Counted from the stretch's first letter, positions 34,385 to 47,725 are shown. The stretch: DNA of 64,000 bases from Streptococcus zalophi (GCF_016481285.1 NZ_JAENBP010000003.1:62001-126000); one strand, 5' to 3'. The notes: generated by a model not told the origin, from the sequence alone. Translations and numbers: made by a program.

Positions 34385-35615
34385 AATCCCACTCTTCTAA
34401 TAGATGAACAATTTCCAAGTCATCTGGCACCAGTTTGAGATAATTCTCTCCAATTCGTCTCATCTTTTCATTGTCACCATATTCTCTTAAAACGTAAAAA
34501 TAATCTTTGAGAAATTCTGGATTAGTTTTTAAATCATTGACTAATTCTTCATAAGACGCAATTGTCTTTTCTTCATCTTCAAGTGCATGATAAGCTTTAG
34601 CGATGTTCCATCTGGTTAAAACATTATCAATAGACTCTTTACTCAAAGCAATGACATCTTCATAGCGTTCTTCTTCTAGGTAAAGAGTTGTCAAGCGTAA
34701 AATGACTTCCTCCTTGTCTTCTACGATTTGTTGAGCAGATAATAAATAAGCTTCTGCTGCTTTAACATCATGATTCTCATAAGATAATTGTGAAGCTAAC
34801 AATAATAATTGACTATCAAATTCATTTTTAGACAATCCTTGTTGAGCAACCTTAAGAGCTTCTTGAATTTGGTCTTCTTCGTGGAGTGATAAGGCATAAA
34901 CATACTCATAACCGGCAAATTCACTGGAAAGATTATCCAACTGTTTAAAATAGATATTAGCTTTTTGATACTCTTGCTGTTGATACAATATTGTTGCTAA
35001 TTCAAAAATAGTATCTTCGCTATAATCAAATTCCAGAGATTTTTCTAGAAATTCAATAGCCACTTCATATTTTCCTAGACTAGCATAGGATTTACCAATT
35101 CTTTGATAGGTAGAAACACCTGTTAATGCTAAAATTTCCTGATGGTCTAATTTGGCATATTCATTAATAGCCTCTTGGTAATGCTCCAGAGACAACTCAA
35201 TCTCAGCCAAGCCAAAAACAATAAGTGGTTCTTGACTTAACTGACTAGCTTCAAATAATTTTTCACGCGCAACATCTGTCAAACCTTCTAAATCATATAA
35301 ATCAGCCATAACTAGTAGGGCAGAAAGATAATGCTCGCTTGTCTTTGAAATCTCATCAAGGTATAAAAAAGCTGTTTCAATATCACCTTCTTCTGCCACA
35401 ATTTGAGCAAGATTAATACTTACTTCAGGGTAATAAGTTTTTAGCTTTAAATAGATAGCTTTTGCTTGTGGGTGAAAACCAATACTCTCTAGGTATTCTG
35501 CCAAAGAAAGCAACAGGTCATCACTATCATGTAAGAGGGCCTGATTAAAATAATAGTCTGCACCTTCTAAATTTTTATTTTCAATTGCCTTTAGCATTTT
35601 TTCACTATTAGTCAT
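34383..35615 (-). CDS. Tetratricopeptide repeat protein
   Basis: About 410 residues of TPR-like helical repeats along almost the whole length (for example LGKYEVAIEFLEKSLEFDYSEDT and QQEYQKANIYFKQLDNLSSEFAG). It is acidic and has no signal peptide, so it is a cytoplasmic scaffold of the YpiA type. I place the start at ATG 35615 (MTNSEKMLKAIE). The frame is open to 35672, but the extra 19 residues lie inside the AI-2E-family gene. With this start the two genes overlap by 8 nt. Partner and function are unknown. Confidence 0.85.
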   Translation of the reverse strand: MTNSEKMLKAIENKNLEGADYYFNQALLHDSDDLLLSLAEYLESIGFHPQAKAIYLKLKTYYPEVSINLAQIVAEEGDIETAFLYLDEISKTSEHYLSALLVMADLYDLEGLTDVAREKLFEASQLSQEPLIVFGLAEIELSLEHYQEAINEYAKLDHQEILALTGVSTYQRIGKSYASLGKYEVAIEFLEKSLEFDYSEDTIFELATILYQQQEYQKANIYFKQLDNLSSEFAGYEYVYALSLHEEDQIQEALKVAQQGLSKNEFDSQLLLLASQLSYENHDVKAAEAYLLSAQQIVEDKEEVILRLTTLYLEEERYEDVIALSKESIDNVLTRWNIAKAYHALEDEEKTIASYEELVNDLKTNPEFLKDYFYVLREYGDNEKMRRIGENYLKLVPDDLEIVHLLEEWD

Positions 35616-36774
35616 CAATCTTCTCTCTTTTATCTTCTTCATATAGTCCACTAACTGACTTGTACCATTCAAATAATTCTATAATCACAACCTTTAATGA
35701 GGCATAAACTGGTATCCCTAGTAGAACCCCCCAAAGACCAAACATCGACCCTGTTGTTAATAAAATAAATAGGATGGTAATTGGATGAATATTTAGTTTG
35801 CTACCCAAAACAAGCGGCGTCACAAAACGTCCTTCAATAGTTTGTTCAATTGTGAAAACAATGATAACCTTAACAAGCATGATTGGTCCATCTACCATCG
35901 CTAAAATAACAACTGGGACCATGGCTAGAAAACTACCAAGATAAGGAATCATATTTAAAAAACCAGCCATTATCCCTAAAGTAATGGCATAGGGTAATTG
36001 AATGATATTAAACATGATAGAAAACATTAAACCAACAACAATAGCAACCGTTACTTGTCCTTGAACATAACCTGACAACTGTTTGTTAACATCTGTTAAA
36101 ATACGTGCCATTGGTTTTCGAATTTTTATTGGTAAATAAGATACAACGACTCCTTTGATTTGATTGCTATCTCTTAAAAGATAAAACAAGATAAAAGGAG
36201 AAATCAAAAGAGCTAACATGACTTTCGTCAGAGCGGAAGCAAACCTGCTTGCCCAATCAACTGCCTGACTAGAGAAACTTTGAACAAAATCAATAGCTGT
36301 CTGACTAAAATTATCAATCATTTCAGATAATTGAGGACGCATAGCTTCAAGGCGATCATCTTTTAATAACTCTGTTAATTGACTCTCTAATTGTGTTATA
36401 TAGTCTGGTAAATTCTTAATGAAAGAGGTTATTTGTGTTTGAATTGTAGGAACAATACTTGCAATTCCCAGGACTAAAAAACCTAAAACCATGACAAATA
36501 CAATAGTAATTGAAACGATTTTATTAAGTCCTTTTTTCTCTAAAAAAGAAACAATTGGTTCTAAAAGATAGTACAACAAGCCTGAAATCACTATCGGCAA
36601 CATAATAATCGATATAATCGTAATAATTGGCTGAAAGATAAAACTAATTTTTATTAAAATAAAAATATTTAAAAAAACCAGCAGCATTGATAATAAAACA
36701 ACATTGGCCTTATTATCTACAAACCATTTAAAAAACCAGGTGAAACTAAATTTTTTGTCTCTAAAATTATTCAT
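35608..36774 (-). CDS. AI-2E-family membrane transporter
   Basis: A 388-residue protein with about eight membrane helices of the PF01594 family. An early pair of helices is followed by an extracytoplasmic helical region (about 115-165) and the conserved C-terminal block containing GFLNMIPYLGSFLA, EGRFVTPLVLG and HPITILF. Members export autoinducer 2 or act as Na+/H+ antiporters in different bacteria, so the substrate is open. It overlaps the TPR gene by 8 nt. Confidence 0.87.
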   Translation of the reverse strand: MNNFRDKKFSFTWFFKWFVDNKANVVLLSMLLVFLNIFILIKISFIFQPIITIISIIMLPIVISGLLYYLLEPIVSFLEKKGLNKIVSITIVFVMVLGFLVLGIASIVPTIQTQITSFIKNLPDYITQLESQLTELLKDDRLEAMRPQLSEMIDNFSQTAIDFVQSFSSQAVDWASRFASALTKVMLALLISPFILFYLLRDSNQIKGVVVSYLPIKIRKPMARILTDVNKQLSGYVQGQVTVAIVVGLMFSIMFNIIQLPYAITLGIMAGFLNMIPYLGSFLAMVPVVILAMVDGPIMLVKVIIVFTIEQTIEGRFVTPLVLGSKLNIHPITILFILLTTGSMFGLWGVLLGIPVYASLKVVIIELFEWYKSVSGLYEEDKREKIDD

Positions 36775-36813
36775 GGTATCCTCTTTAATATTATATTATA
36801 AAAATAAATTGTC

Positions 36814-37281
36814 TTATTGCTTTTTGTTTAAATTAACAATGTGTTGTAAGGTCGTTTGGGGATGTAATAAAGCCTCTTTTAAAAATCCAGGATTGAGATT
36901 GTAGCTAGCCAAATCATTTATCGCTAACCATTTGATAGGCAAATTCCCATCTTCAAAAATATCATTAGGCGCAGATTCTAATAGGGTAACAGCGTAATGA
37001 AATTCAATATTATGAAAATTTTTCTTTGATAAAGAAAATTCATTTTCAACAACAAATAGCAAGTCAGAAACTTGACAAGCAATACCTAATTCTTCCATTA
37101 CCTCACGTTTTATTGCCTCTTTTGTAGATTCACCAATTTCAATAGCACCACCTGGTAAATAATAAGTCTTTTTTTCTTCATTATAATAAGTCAGCAACTG
37201 ATTATTTTCAATAATAATGGCTGAGCCTCTGACACCAAAAACTGTTTTATTTCGTTCGTGTCTAAAATCATTATTAGCCAT
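36814..37281 (-). CDS. Nudix hydrolase
   Basis: A 155-residue Nudix protein. The Nudix box starts GGAIEIGESTKEAIKREV and ends EELGI (about 41-63), with all catalytic Glu present. It would hydrolyse a nucleoside diphosphate linked to another group; the substrate cannot be told from sequence. It overlaps the next Nudix gene upstream by 8 nt, so two different Nudix enzymes are made from one transcript. Confidence 0.88.
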   Translation of the reverse strand: MANNDFRHERNKTVFGVRGSAIIIENNQLLTYYNEEKKTYYLPGGAIEIGESTKEAIKREVMEELGIACQVSDLLFVVENEFSLSKKNFHNIEFHYAVTLLESAPNDIFEDGNLPIKWLAINDLASYNLNPGFLKEALLHPQTTLQHIVNLNKKQ

Positions 37282-37744
37282 AAAATGTGACCTCTTTATC
37301 CACTAATTTTTCATTAACATAGGAAAATTTAGCTGAAAAGAAAGGATAATCCTCTAAGATCCACTTTAACATTTCATAATCACCTTCCCAGGTTGGTTTC
37401 TTTAAAACTTCTTCATAAGGCACCCATTCTAGCGTTCCCTCAGGGGAATCTTTTATCAGTTCTCCTTCAAATCCTGTTATCTTAAAAACATAGGTATACC
37501 AGTCATCTTCAGGCGTAAAACTAGGAAAAGTAATGATGCCTTTAAAGTCCATTTTTGTTACAATCAAACCTGTTTCTTCAAAAATTTCACGTTTGGCACA
37601 TTCTTCAGGACTTTCACCAAGTTCTATTTTACCACCAACACTAATCCACTTGCCCTCATGAATATCATTTTCTTTTTTATTCCTGTGAAGCAATAATAAA
37701 GCTTTGTCATTATCGATATAACAAATTGTCGCTAATTTTACCAT
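37274..37744 (-). CDS. Nudix hydrolase (8-oxo-dGTP diphosphatase/MutT-like)
   Basis: A 156-residue Nudix protein. The box GGKIELGESPEECAKREI...EETG (about 37-59) is complete. The N-terminus MVKLATICYIDND and the FxxGWVP-like EWVPYEEVLKKPTWEGD C-terminal part resemble the MutT/YtkD-like enzymes that cleave oxidised nucleotides. It is transcribed ahead of the second Nudix gene. Confidence 0.88.
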   Translation of the reverse strand: MVKLATICYIDNDKALLLLHRNKKENDIHEGKWISVGGKIELGESPEECAKREIFEETGLIVTKMDFKGIITFPSFTPEDDWYTYVFKITGFEGELIKDSPEGTLEWVPYEEVLKKPTWEGDYEMLKWILEDYPFFSAKFSYVNEKLVDKEVTFYG

Positions 37745-37818
37745 TATTTCTCCTAAACCTTTTTATTCATTATACCAAAGTTTCAGCAGTTATGGACAGT
37801 CTAAACTTTTCTTAAAAT

Positions 37819-37850
37819 AAAAAATGTTAGAAACTATCTAACATTTTTTT
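37819..37850 (-). terminator. Terminator of ndk
   Basis: AAAATGTTAG-(7-base loop)-CTAACATTTT stem followed by a T run on the minus strand, just beyond the ndk stop. Confidence 0.82.
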
Positions 37851-37854
37851 ACTA

Positions 37855-38292
37855 CTATTTTGTGCTCTTGTTAGATTGACCAAACCAAATAGCAATTTCT
37901 CTTTTGGCTGCTTCAGTTGAATCTGAACCATGCACAATATTAAAAATACCACCTTCTTCTCCTGGAGCTTGAGCAAAATCTCCTCTAATAGTACCAGGTA
38001 GAGCATCTTTAGGATTGGTAACACCCATCATGGTTCGCCATGATGAGACAACGCGATTGCCTGAAATCACACCAATAACAATCGGACCACTTGTCATATA
38101 GTCTTTTAGTTCTGGGAAAAACGGTTTTTTAATAAGCGCTTCGTAGTGTTGTTCTAATAGTTCTTGTGTTGCCATACGCATGTCTAATTTTTCAATAATA
38201 AATCCACGACGCTCAATTCTTTTAATGACTTCTCCCACTAATCCTCTTTTAACACCATCTGGTTTAATGATAAATAAGGTTTTTTCCATCAT
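37855..38292 (-). CDS. ndk: Nucleoside diphosphate kinase
   Basis: A 145-residue kinase that balances NTP and dNTP pools. The active His lies in NIVHGSDS near residue 116, and [13 protein letters not shown] and RAMMGVT-like RTMMGVTNP motifs are intact. Two adjacent ATGs (38292 and 38289) are possible starts; the second is better spaced from GAGGAAAG and gives the common N-terminus [12 protein letters not shown]. Single-gene unit. Confidence 0.95.
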   Translation of the reverse strand: MMEKTLFIIKPDGVKRGLVGEVIKRIERRGFIIEKLDMRMATQELLEQHYEALIKKPFFPELKDYMTSGPIVIGVISGNRVVSSWRTMMGVTNPKDALPGTIRGDFAQAPGEEGGIFNIVHGSDSTEAAKREIAIWFGQSNKSTK

Positions 38293-38449
38293 CTTTCCTC
38301 ACAATTCCTTTTTTGTTATATTATAACATGGAAACCCTTTCAAAAATAGATATTAACTGTAAATACTGAATAAAACCGTCAAATAAAAAGTAATCTTCCT
38401 AGTCCGTTAAATTTTTCTGCCCCTTTCCTGTCCACTTTTTACAAAAATA

Positions 38450-38476
38450 AAGCCCCTTAGTTTAACTAGGGGGCTT
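38450..38476 (-). terminator. Terminator of eno
   Basis: AAGCCCCCTAG-TTAAA-CTAAGGGGCTT hairpin on the minus strand followed by TATTTTTG, 22 bases after the eno stop. Confidence 0.87.
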
Positions 38477-38497
38477 AAATCCTTATTATATCAAGGC

Positions 38498-39817
<1,320 letters not shown>

Positions 39818-39843
39818 TTATGAGTTTAATTTTTTACATGTTA

Positions 39844-39872
39844 ATAATACCACAATCTCACAGCATAAGCAA
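39844..39872 (-). promoter_or_regulatory. eno promoter
   Basis: TTGCTT (39867-39872), 17-base spacer, TATTAT (39844-39849), with TG one base before the -10 (extended -10). Confidence 0.82.
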
Positions 39873-40049
39873 GATTTTACCCTACAAAAACAAAACCTAT
39901 TCTTGTTATATATGTGTTTTAAAAGACTGACACAAATATTTTTTAATTAATTTTTAATCGATAACAAGAGTATTTCCAGTAAAACAACGTCTTTCTCTTT
40001 TTTTAAAAAATAGTGTATAATTGATAATAAGAATAAAAAGAGGTTTATT

Positions 40050-40508
40050 ATGGCAGATTTACATGAAAAAGTCTTAAAAGGAGCTTTAGGCGAAAAACGT
40101 TTGAATCCTGATGAACAGCGTTATTATCTCGGAACATTTTCTGAGCGAGTTGTCCTTACCATTCTCATTGAAAAGACTAACAAAGATAAAGTAAAATCAT
40201 TCTTCTCAGAAGCACTTAAACACCTTAGTGAGCAATATGATAGCAAGTTATTTGTTAAAATTTCTCCACAAATAGCTCTCAGCCTCCAAATGTACTATTT
40301 AAAAATAGCTCAAGAACAAGGGATTAATGCTACCATTGTTGATGAGAAAACATCAAAGTCTCCATTTGGCATTCTTGTTCATACACAATCGCCCGAATAT
40401 GTTGATAAAGCTGATATTTATGATGTTTTCCCTCAACTTCTTTCTCAAACAAAAGAAGAAAATACTCCTCAAAAAAAATCATTCTTTAAGCGACTCTTTA
40501 AAAAGTAA
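40050..40508 (+). CDS. YueI-family protein (DUF1694)
   Basis: A 152-residue cytoplasmic protein of the YueI family. It begins MADLHEKVLKGALGEKRLNPDEQRYY-like, with LGTFSERV and a basic tail (KKSFFKRLFKK) that could touch nucleic acid or membrane. The ribosome site is AAGAGG, and a TATAAT -10 lies at 40016-40021. The family has an L7Ae-like fold but no assigned role. Confidence 0.85.
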   Translation: MADLHEKVLKGALGEKRLNPDEQRYYLGTFSERVVLTILIEKTNKDKVKSFFSEALKHLSEQYDSKLFVKISPQIALSLQMYYLKIAQEQGINATIVDEKTSKSPFGILVHTQSPEYVDKADIYDVFPQLLSQTKEENTPQKKSFFKRLFKK

Positions 40509-40545
40509 AAATCTCTCCTGGCGATTAAAGTCAAGAGAGATTTTT
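40507..40545. terminator. Terminator between the YueI-like gene and the TauE gene
   Basis: AAAAATCTCTC stem and GAGAGATTTTT with a loop of about 16 bases. It stands between converging genes. Confidence 0.75.
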
Positions 40546-40551
40546 ATTTGT

Positions 40552-41334
40552 TTATAAAATATTAACAATGACATTATATGCTGATAATAAGATGAGAAAT
40601 ATGATTAAAAGTGAATACAGTTGTTCAATTCTTTTAATAGATAAAGACTGATTAAGTTTTGTACCAATTAACCCACCAATTATTGCTGTGATGATTAAAA
40701 AAGGAATCATTTTTAAATCATAGGTGATAAAACTACCTCCAAGAACAGAAATTCCTAATTTTGATAATTGTGAGAAGAAGATTGTGGCTAAAGAATAAAA
40801 AGCGGCTTCTCTAATTGGAAAAGAAAAGCAAAACATTAGCATTGAAACATTTAAAGGACCACCACCTATTCCCAGAAAAACAGAAATCATCCCCAAAAAA
40901 AGTCCAATTAAAACACTACCAATTTTACTTTTTACCTGTAAACTTTTTATTCTATTACTAACAAGGGTATAATAAAAGATAACCAATAATGTTATCAATA
41001 AAACACTAGCCTGCACTGCTTTCACTTGTTGGTTATTCCAAATATTAAAAATAAATTGGAAAGCATATTCACCTAAAAAACCGCCAATCACTGATCCAAA
41101 AGATAGTGAATAAACGATATTTTTATTAAATTCTGTCTTTCTTCGAAGTTGTTTATAAAGAGAAATGACACACATTGAAAAAACAGCAACTGATGAAAAA
41201 AAACCAATTTCATCAACACTGTGAAAGCCAACAACATCAAGAAGTGGTTTAATAATAATTCCCCCACCCAACCCAGTTGTGGCTCCTACTGTAGTGGCAA
41301 ATAAAACAATAAGGATATAAATTAAGATAATCAA
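40552..41334 (-). CDS. Sulfite exporter TauE/SafE-family permease
   Basis: A 260-residue protein with eight or so hydrophobic helices and the two-fold repeat typical of the family: GATTGLGGGIIIKPLLD near residue 17 and FLGIGGGPLNVSML near 158. The family exports sulfite or small organosulfur/organic anions; the substrate is not known here. The start codon is TTG at 41334, behind AAAGGAG. Transcribed alone. Confidence 0.87.
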   Translation of the reverse strand: MIILIYILIVLFATTVGATTGLGGGIIIKPLLDVVGFHSVDEIGFFSSVAVFSMCVISLYKQLRRKTEFNKNIVYSLSFGSVIGGFLGEYAFQFIFNIWNNQQVKAVQASVLLITLLVIFYYTLVSNRIKSLQVKSKIGSVLIGLFLGMISVFLGIGGGPLNVSMLMFCFSFPIREAAFYSLATIFFSQLSKLGISVLGGSFITYDLKMIPFLIITAIIGGLIGTKLNQSLSIKRIEQLYSLLIIFLILLSAYNVIVNIL

Positions 41335-41519
41335 GGGTAACTCCTTTATAGTTATTAGTACCTTCTAGTTTAAAAAAAAAATGATAAAATAGCAACAAGA
41401 AGAAGATACTTTTATGTAAAAAGAAGATGATTATTTAAAACATGGCAAAAATACCAGTATCATATTATTATTAAAGAAAATAGACAGATTAATAAAGTTC
41501 CTTAACAAGATAAAAATAA

Positions 41520-41556
41520 AAAAAAGAGAGTCTAGGTATCTATTCCTATCCTCTTT
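41520..41556 (-). terminator. Probable terminator of serB
   Basis: An interrupted stem on the minus strand (AAGAG and TAGG paired with CCTA and CTCTT) followed by a long T run, starting a few bases after the serB stop at 41562. Confidence 0.6.
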
Positions 41557-41561
41557 AGTAT

Positions 41562-42206
41562 TTATAGATAAGTATCAATCAGTGAAATCACTTGATAAAG
41601 GTCTGGCTCATTAATCTGATAATCAGCCTGTTCTCTCACAATAGGTTTAGCACAAAAAGCAATTCCAAGACCTGCTCTTTTTAACATTAAGAGATCATTG
41701 GCACCATCACCTACTGCAACCGTTTTTGACATGTCTAACTGATTTTCACTTGCCCATTCTTCTAATTTTTCTTTTTTAACATCTTTAGTAACAATATCAC
41801 CAGTCACGCGACCGGTTAAAATACCATTTTCCACTTCTAAGCGATTAGCTTTAACATAGTCAATACTTAACTTTTCAGCTAGTTTATCAACAATTTCGTG
41901 AAAACCTCCTGAAACCAGACCAACTTTGTAGCCACGATTGTGTAGCTCTGATACTAATTTTTCAGCACCCTTTGTATAGTGAAGATTTTTTAATACATCA
42001 TTGAAAATACTATCTGGCAAACCCTTCAATAAAGTGACTCTTTCTTCTAAAGACTGTCTAAAATCCAACTCTCCTCTCATTGCTTGATCTGTAATACTAG
42101 CAATTTCTTCACCTTTACCAATAGCCTCACCTAATTGATCAATCACTTCTTCTTGAATAAGGGTTGAATCCACATCCATCACTAATAAGCCTTTTACCAC
42201 TGCCAT
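41562..42206 (-). CDS. serB: Phosphoserine phosphatase
   Basis: A 214-residue HAD-family phosphatase performing the last step of serine synthesis. HAD motif I is MDVDSTLIQEE (Asp11 and Asp13), motif II SGGFHEIV, motif III lysine (KKEKLEEW) and motif IV VGDGANDLLMLKRAGLG. It lies downstream of rodA-gyrB-ezrA but is separated from ezrA by a strong hairpin. Confidence 0.94.
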   Translation of the reverse strand: MAVVKGLLVMDVDSTLIQEEVIDQLGEAIGKGEEIASITDQAMRGELDFRQSLEERVTLLKGLPDSIFNDVLKNLHYTKGAEKLVSELHNRGYKVGLVSGGFHEIVDKLAEKLSIDYVKANRLEVENGILTGRVTGDIVTKDVKKEKLEEWASENQLDMSKTVAVGDGANDLLMLKRAGLGIAFCAKPIVREQADYQINEPDLYQVISLIDTYL

Positions 42207-42234
42207 CTTTTCTCCATTTTCTTGTTGTTTTTGT

Positions 42235-42296
42235 CAAAAAAGCACTTTGCCTTAGAAATTCCTATTCAATAAGGAAATTAAGGTTAAGTGCTTTTA
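42235..42296 (-). terminator. Long hairpin terminator of ezrA
   Basis: AAAAGCACTT...AAGTGCTTTTTT closes an extended stem that also pairs ACCTTA/TAAGG and TTCCTATT/AATAAGGAA. A T run follows on the minus strand. It should mostly isolate ezrA from serB. Confidence 0.82.
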
Positions 42297-42312
42297 GCGA
42301 TGACTATTATTT

Positions 42313-44037
42313 TTAAAAGCCAACTTTTTCTCTTGTTTTTTCATAAGAGGTAACAAAACGTTCAGTAACACCCGGCTCAACTGTTTCAAGTGCATAAGAA
42401 ATCTCTTCAAACGAAGCTTGATAGTCAAAATGATTCTCGAATAATTCCAAAGCTTTCTCAAAACTTTCTTGAACAGAAGGCTCAAAACTACGATAACGAT
42501 TTGAATATTGTAATAATTGCTCTGTTAGGGTAGCATTTTCAATCACTTGATAAGTTGTTTCTTCAAGAGTTGCTAGAGCTCCTGTTGCAGCATCAGTCAG
42601 TTTTAAGACAATATTAATATCCACTCTTCCACGACTAAGCTCATCTCTCAATGCTTCTAGCTGAGAACTTGTTGTAAAGAAAGTACTCAAGAAGTATTGA
42701 GGAATACCAGGTAAGTTTTTCTTCTCCATATAACGTTTAATAATATGAAGTTTGTTGATGTAATTATCTAAAGTTTGACGCGAAGTCTCTTCGAGTGTCT
42801 CAATATCTTTGAAGGACTCTAAAATAGCAAATTGTTCTTGCTCAATTTCTAAGAGATTTTCATGAATTTTTGCAAGTGACGCTCTTAAAACTGAGAAAGG
42901 CTCTTTTTTTTCTTCAATAGCATCAACAATACTAGCTGTTTCAGATTCCATTGTTGACAATTGCTCTTGGAAACCCTTTAGTTTTTCACTATTTCTTTCA
43001 TTTAAAAGATAACGATGAGATAAACGTTGGTATTCATCAATTAATTTTTGATTGTTTTCTTTATTATGATTAATAAATTTTGGAATAACAACTTTTTCTT
43101 TATTAACTTCTTTGAAAGCAGTAATTTCTTTTTCAAATAATGCATATAAAGAATCAACATTTTCTTGGATATCTTGATTACTACTTTCTGCTTTATCTAA
43201 ATCTAAAGATGATAAGTCTTCAATCGTCTTAGCAATAGCTTCTCTGATTTCTTGGAAACGCACTTCAATATCATCTTCAATAAATTGATAATCTTCTTCC
43301 AAAAGACGACCATATCCTGTTTCTAAATCATCCAGTTGATCAGGAAAATCATCTTCTAGTTTTGTCACGATGGCAGGAATTTTTTCGGTAATTTGACCAA
43401 GAGCAATGGTATGTTCTTCAGCACGTTCTAAAATATTAGCCGCTTCAATTGGATCACCAGAGGAATTCAAAGTCACAAATTGTGAAAACTCACCTTGAAT
43501 ATTTTTTAATTGTTTACCAATTTCCGTCATTGTCGGACCATAATTATCAGCGTTTTCAGCTATATCATTTTGAAGTGTTTCATACATATCAAGAGCATGA
43601 GTCACTCGTGAACTGTTTTTTCCTTCTTGTTCTTTAAGGACTTCTAGTGCTTCTCTAATACCTTTAATATCTTCTTCTACTAAATTTAACTGACTCTCAA
43701 TACTATTAATTTCATTTTTAGCTTTAAAGAAATTAAAGGTAGCATTTAGATTTTCAGCTTCAAAAATATGGTTTTCAATATCACTAAACGAATTGAGTGA
43801 TAAATCAACCCATTTTTGGTTCCATTCACGAAAGGCAGTTTGACTTTGACCAATCAAATGAAGGCTCTTAACTTCTTCAATTTCATCATTGACAGGTAAA
43901 TCAAAAAGCTCTTGCTTGCGTTCTTCTAGTTTTGCAATCAAGCCATCATTACGTCTTCTTATAATCGCACCTATAAGATAAGCAATGATAACTAATAAAA
44001 CAATTCCTACTATTAATAAGACGATTCCACTGGTCAT
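42313..44037 (-). CDS. ezrA: Septation ring formation regulator EzrA
   Basis: A 574-residue protein with one N-terminal membrane helix (4-27) followed by a cytoplasmic region that is almost entirely coiled coil or spectrin-like helix. It binds FtsZ and guides division and septal wall synthesis in cocci. The length equals the usual 570-575. It follows gyrB by 84 bp, the order found in other streptococci. Confidence 0.95.
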   Translation of the reverse strand: MTSGIVLLIVGIVLLVIIAYLIGAIIRRRNDGLIAKLEERKQELFDLPVNDEIEEVKSLHLIGQSQTAFREWNQKWVDLSLNSFSDIENHIFEAENLNATFNFFKAKNEINSIESQLNLVEEDIKGIREALEVLKEQEGKNSSRVTHALDMYETLQNDIAENADNYGPTMTEIGKQLKNIQGEFSQFVTLNSSGDPIEAANILERAEEHTIALGQITEKIPAIVTKLEDDFPDQLDDLETGYGRLLEEDYQFIEDDIEVRFQEIREAIAKTIEDLSSLDLDKAESSNQDIQENVDSLYALFEKEITAFKEVNKEKVVIPKFINHNKENNQKLIDEYQRLSHRYLLNERNSEKLKGFQEQLSTMESETASIVDAIEEKKEPFSVLRASLAKIHENLLEIEQEQFAILESFKDIETLEETSRQTLDNYINKLHIIKRYMEKKNLPGIPQYFLSTFFTTSSQLEALRDELSRGRVDINIVLKLTDAATGALATLEETTYQVIENATLTEQLLQYSNRYRSFEPSVQESFEKALELFENHFDYQASFEEISYALETVEPGVTERFVTSYEKTREKVGF

Positions 44038-44121
44038 CTTAATCTCCTTAACTTGTCATTTTTTACTAATATGGTCTATAACATTACGATTATACCATAC
44101 TTCTATGTGGTTTTCAAAAGC

Positions 44122-46098
<1,977 letters not shown>

Positions 46099-46233
46099 TT
46101 AAAATTAATAGTCTTAATGAAAGATAGATACTTATCAAAATTTTTAACTATTAAAAAAATTATTAGTTGATTATTATTGAGTATTCTTCGATGAATTGAT
46201 ATCTATAATAAATTCACTATATATACGCTCTTT

Positions 46234-46242
46234 ATTATAACA
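46234..46242 (-). promoter_or_regulatory. gyrB promoter (extended -10)
   Basis: TG-T-TATAAT on the minus strand (46242 to 46234), about 160 bases before the gyrB start. The long leader is A/T-rich; no known RNA motif is visible in it. Confidence 0.55.
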
Positions 46243-46276
46243 TATTTTAACGTTTTTTACACTATTTTGAATAGAG

Positions 46277-46302
46277 AAAAAAGCTCTATTGCTAGAACTT
46301 TT
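46277..46302 (-). terminator. Terminator of rodA
   Basis: AAAAGTTCTA-GCAA-TAGAGCTTTT, a 10-bp stem (one G-T pair) right after the rodA stop, followed by TTCTC. The T run is short, so termination may be partial. Confidence 0.65.
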
Positions 46303-46303
46303 C

Positions 46304-47506
46304 TCAGTTTATTGACCCTTGTTCTTCTATAAAACTTTCCTTATTTTTTTGATTCTGATAAGACATTGATAAAATTAGACCAACCCCCAATAAGTTGGAA
46401 ATTAAAGAGCTTCCTCCTTGGGATATAAAAGGTAGCGGAATACCTGTTAGAGGAAGAACACCGATAGCTGCACCAATATTTTCAAAAATATGGAATAAAA
46501 TCATCATGATAAAGCCAGTAGAAATATAGGTATAAAAAAGATTATTTGATTCAAAAGTTACCCGAATCATTCGATAGATTAAAAATAAATAAAGTCCTAA
46601 TAGTAGACTAGAACCGATAAAGCCAAAATTTTCAGCAATAACAGTAAAAATCATATCACTTTCTCGAACAGGAACTGATAAATCAACAACATTAAGGCCT
46701 TTACCAGTAAAACCACCACTACCTATAGAAATCATCCCTTGAGTTTGTTGGTAGGCAATCGAGTCAGCAAAGTCAAAAGGACTCAACCAAGCAGAAATCC
46801 GATTGATTTGATATGTATCCATACCCAGATTATAAAAGAAGGATTTACCCATTGGTGAAAGAAACATGGCTAAAAAGCCAACTGACCCAGAAATAATAAT
46901 CGTTGTCACAAAAACAATCAATTGCCAAGAAACTCCTGATAATAAAATAAGACCTGACAAGATAGCAATAAAGACCAAAGCTGTTCCTAAGTCCTTTTGC
47001 AAAGCTAATAGAAATAAGACAGGAAGGGTTAATAGACCATAAACTAAAAGCAATTTCAGATCATCTTTAAAATAGCGATTAACAATATTTTGCTGTAATT
47101 TAACAGTTGCTTGAGACAGCATCAAGATATATGAAATTTTCATAAATTCTGATGGTTGAAATAACGTTGTATTTCCTATCGTAATCCAGTTTTTTGCTCC
47201 TGTTAGAGAAACTAATTGAGGACTATAAAAAAATAAGGGCAAAATCATTAAACCTAGCCCTAATATATAGAGAAAGGGTGTTATTTTCCATAAAAATTCT
47301 GTGCTAAAAAGCATAACAATAAAACTAAGAGCAAATCCAGTTATAATCCATAGAACTTGCTGAGCTAATACAGTTGTTAAATTTTGAGGATAGTCATGAT
47401 TGATGGCAATATAGACAGCTAATAAACCAATAATTAGTAAAATGAAGACTGGTAAAATCAACAAATAATCAATTCTATTATCAATAGTCTTTTTAATATT
47501 TTTCAT
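46304..47506 (-). CDS. rodA: SEDS-family peptidoglycan glycosyltransferase RodA
   Basis: A 400-residue protein with about ten membrane helices of the FtsW/RodA/SpoVE family. Conserved blocks are FQPSEFMKISYILMLS, QKDLGTALVF, the catalytic-Asp loop (VPVRESDMIFTVIAENFGFIGS) and GIPLPFISQGGSSL. Its place just before gyrB matches rodA of S. pneumoniae, hence RodA rather than FtsW. It polymerises glycan for peripheral wall growth with a class B PBP. Confidence 0.92.
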   Translation of the reverse strand: MKNIKKTIDNRIDYLLILPVFILLIIGLLAVYIAINHDYPQNLTTVLAQQVLWIITGFALSFIVMLFSTEFLWKITPFLYILGLGLMILPLFFYSPQLVSLTGAKNWITIGNTTLFQPSEFMKISYILMLSQATVKLQQNIVNRYFKDDLKLLLVYGLLTLPVLFLLALQKDLGTALVFIAILSGLILLSGVSWQLIVFVTTIIISGSVGFLAMFLSPMGKSFFYNLGMDTYQINRISAWLSPFDFADSIAYQQTQGMISIGSGGFTGKGLNVVDLSVPVRESDMIFTVIAENFGFIGSSLLLGLYLFLIYRMIRVTFESNNLFYTYISTGFIMMILFHIFENIGAAIGVLPLTGIPLPFISQGGSSLISNLLGVGLILSMSYQNQKNKESFIEEQGSIN

Positions 47507-47615
47507 GACGACCTCTCTTATTTTTTGTCTTTTTATTATACCACGATTTTTTATTATTGCTTGTTTTTTAGTGATAAAATAATAGACTTCTATTTATTAG
47601 AAAAAAATAAAAAAA

Positions 47616-47642
47616 CAACCTTCAAAAAATTTTTTCGGGTTG
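47616..47642 (-). terminator. Terminator after the tRNA-Arg gene
   Basis: CAACC stem arms enclosing an AAAAAATTTTTT palindrome, then a long T run on the minus strand. Confidence 0.8.
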
Positions 47643-47653
47643 CATTTTTTTGA

Positions 47654-47725
47654 TGTCCCCTGTAGGAATCGAACCTACAACGACTTCTTAGGAGGAAGTT
47701 GTTATATCCATTTAACTAAGGGAAC
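47654..47725 (-). tRNA. tRNA-Arg (anticodon CCU)
   Basis: A 72-base cloverleaf. The acceptor stem is GTTCCCT with AGGGGAC (one G-T pair). The anticodon loop CTCCTAA gives CCU, reading AGG, on an ACTTC/GAAGT stem. The T arm is GTAGG-TTCGATT-CCTAC, and the discriminator base is A. The 3' CCA is not encoded and must be added. It lies 43 bp after rplS and may be read from the same promoter through or around an intervening hairpin. Confidence 0.95.

Noticed and set aside
35616..35672. N-terminal extension of the TPR protein
   Set aside because: Lies in the coding region of the AI-2E-family gene and lacks a ribosome site; ATG 35615 gives the usual short overlap.
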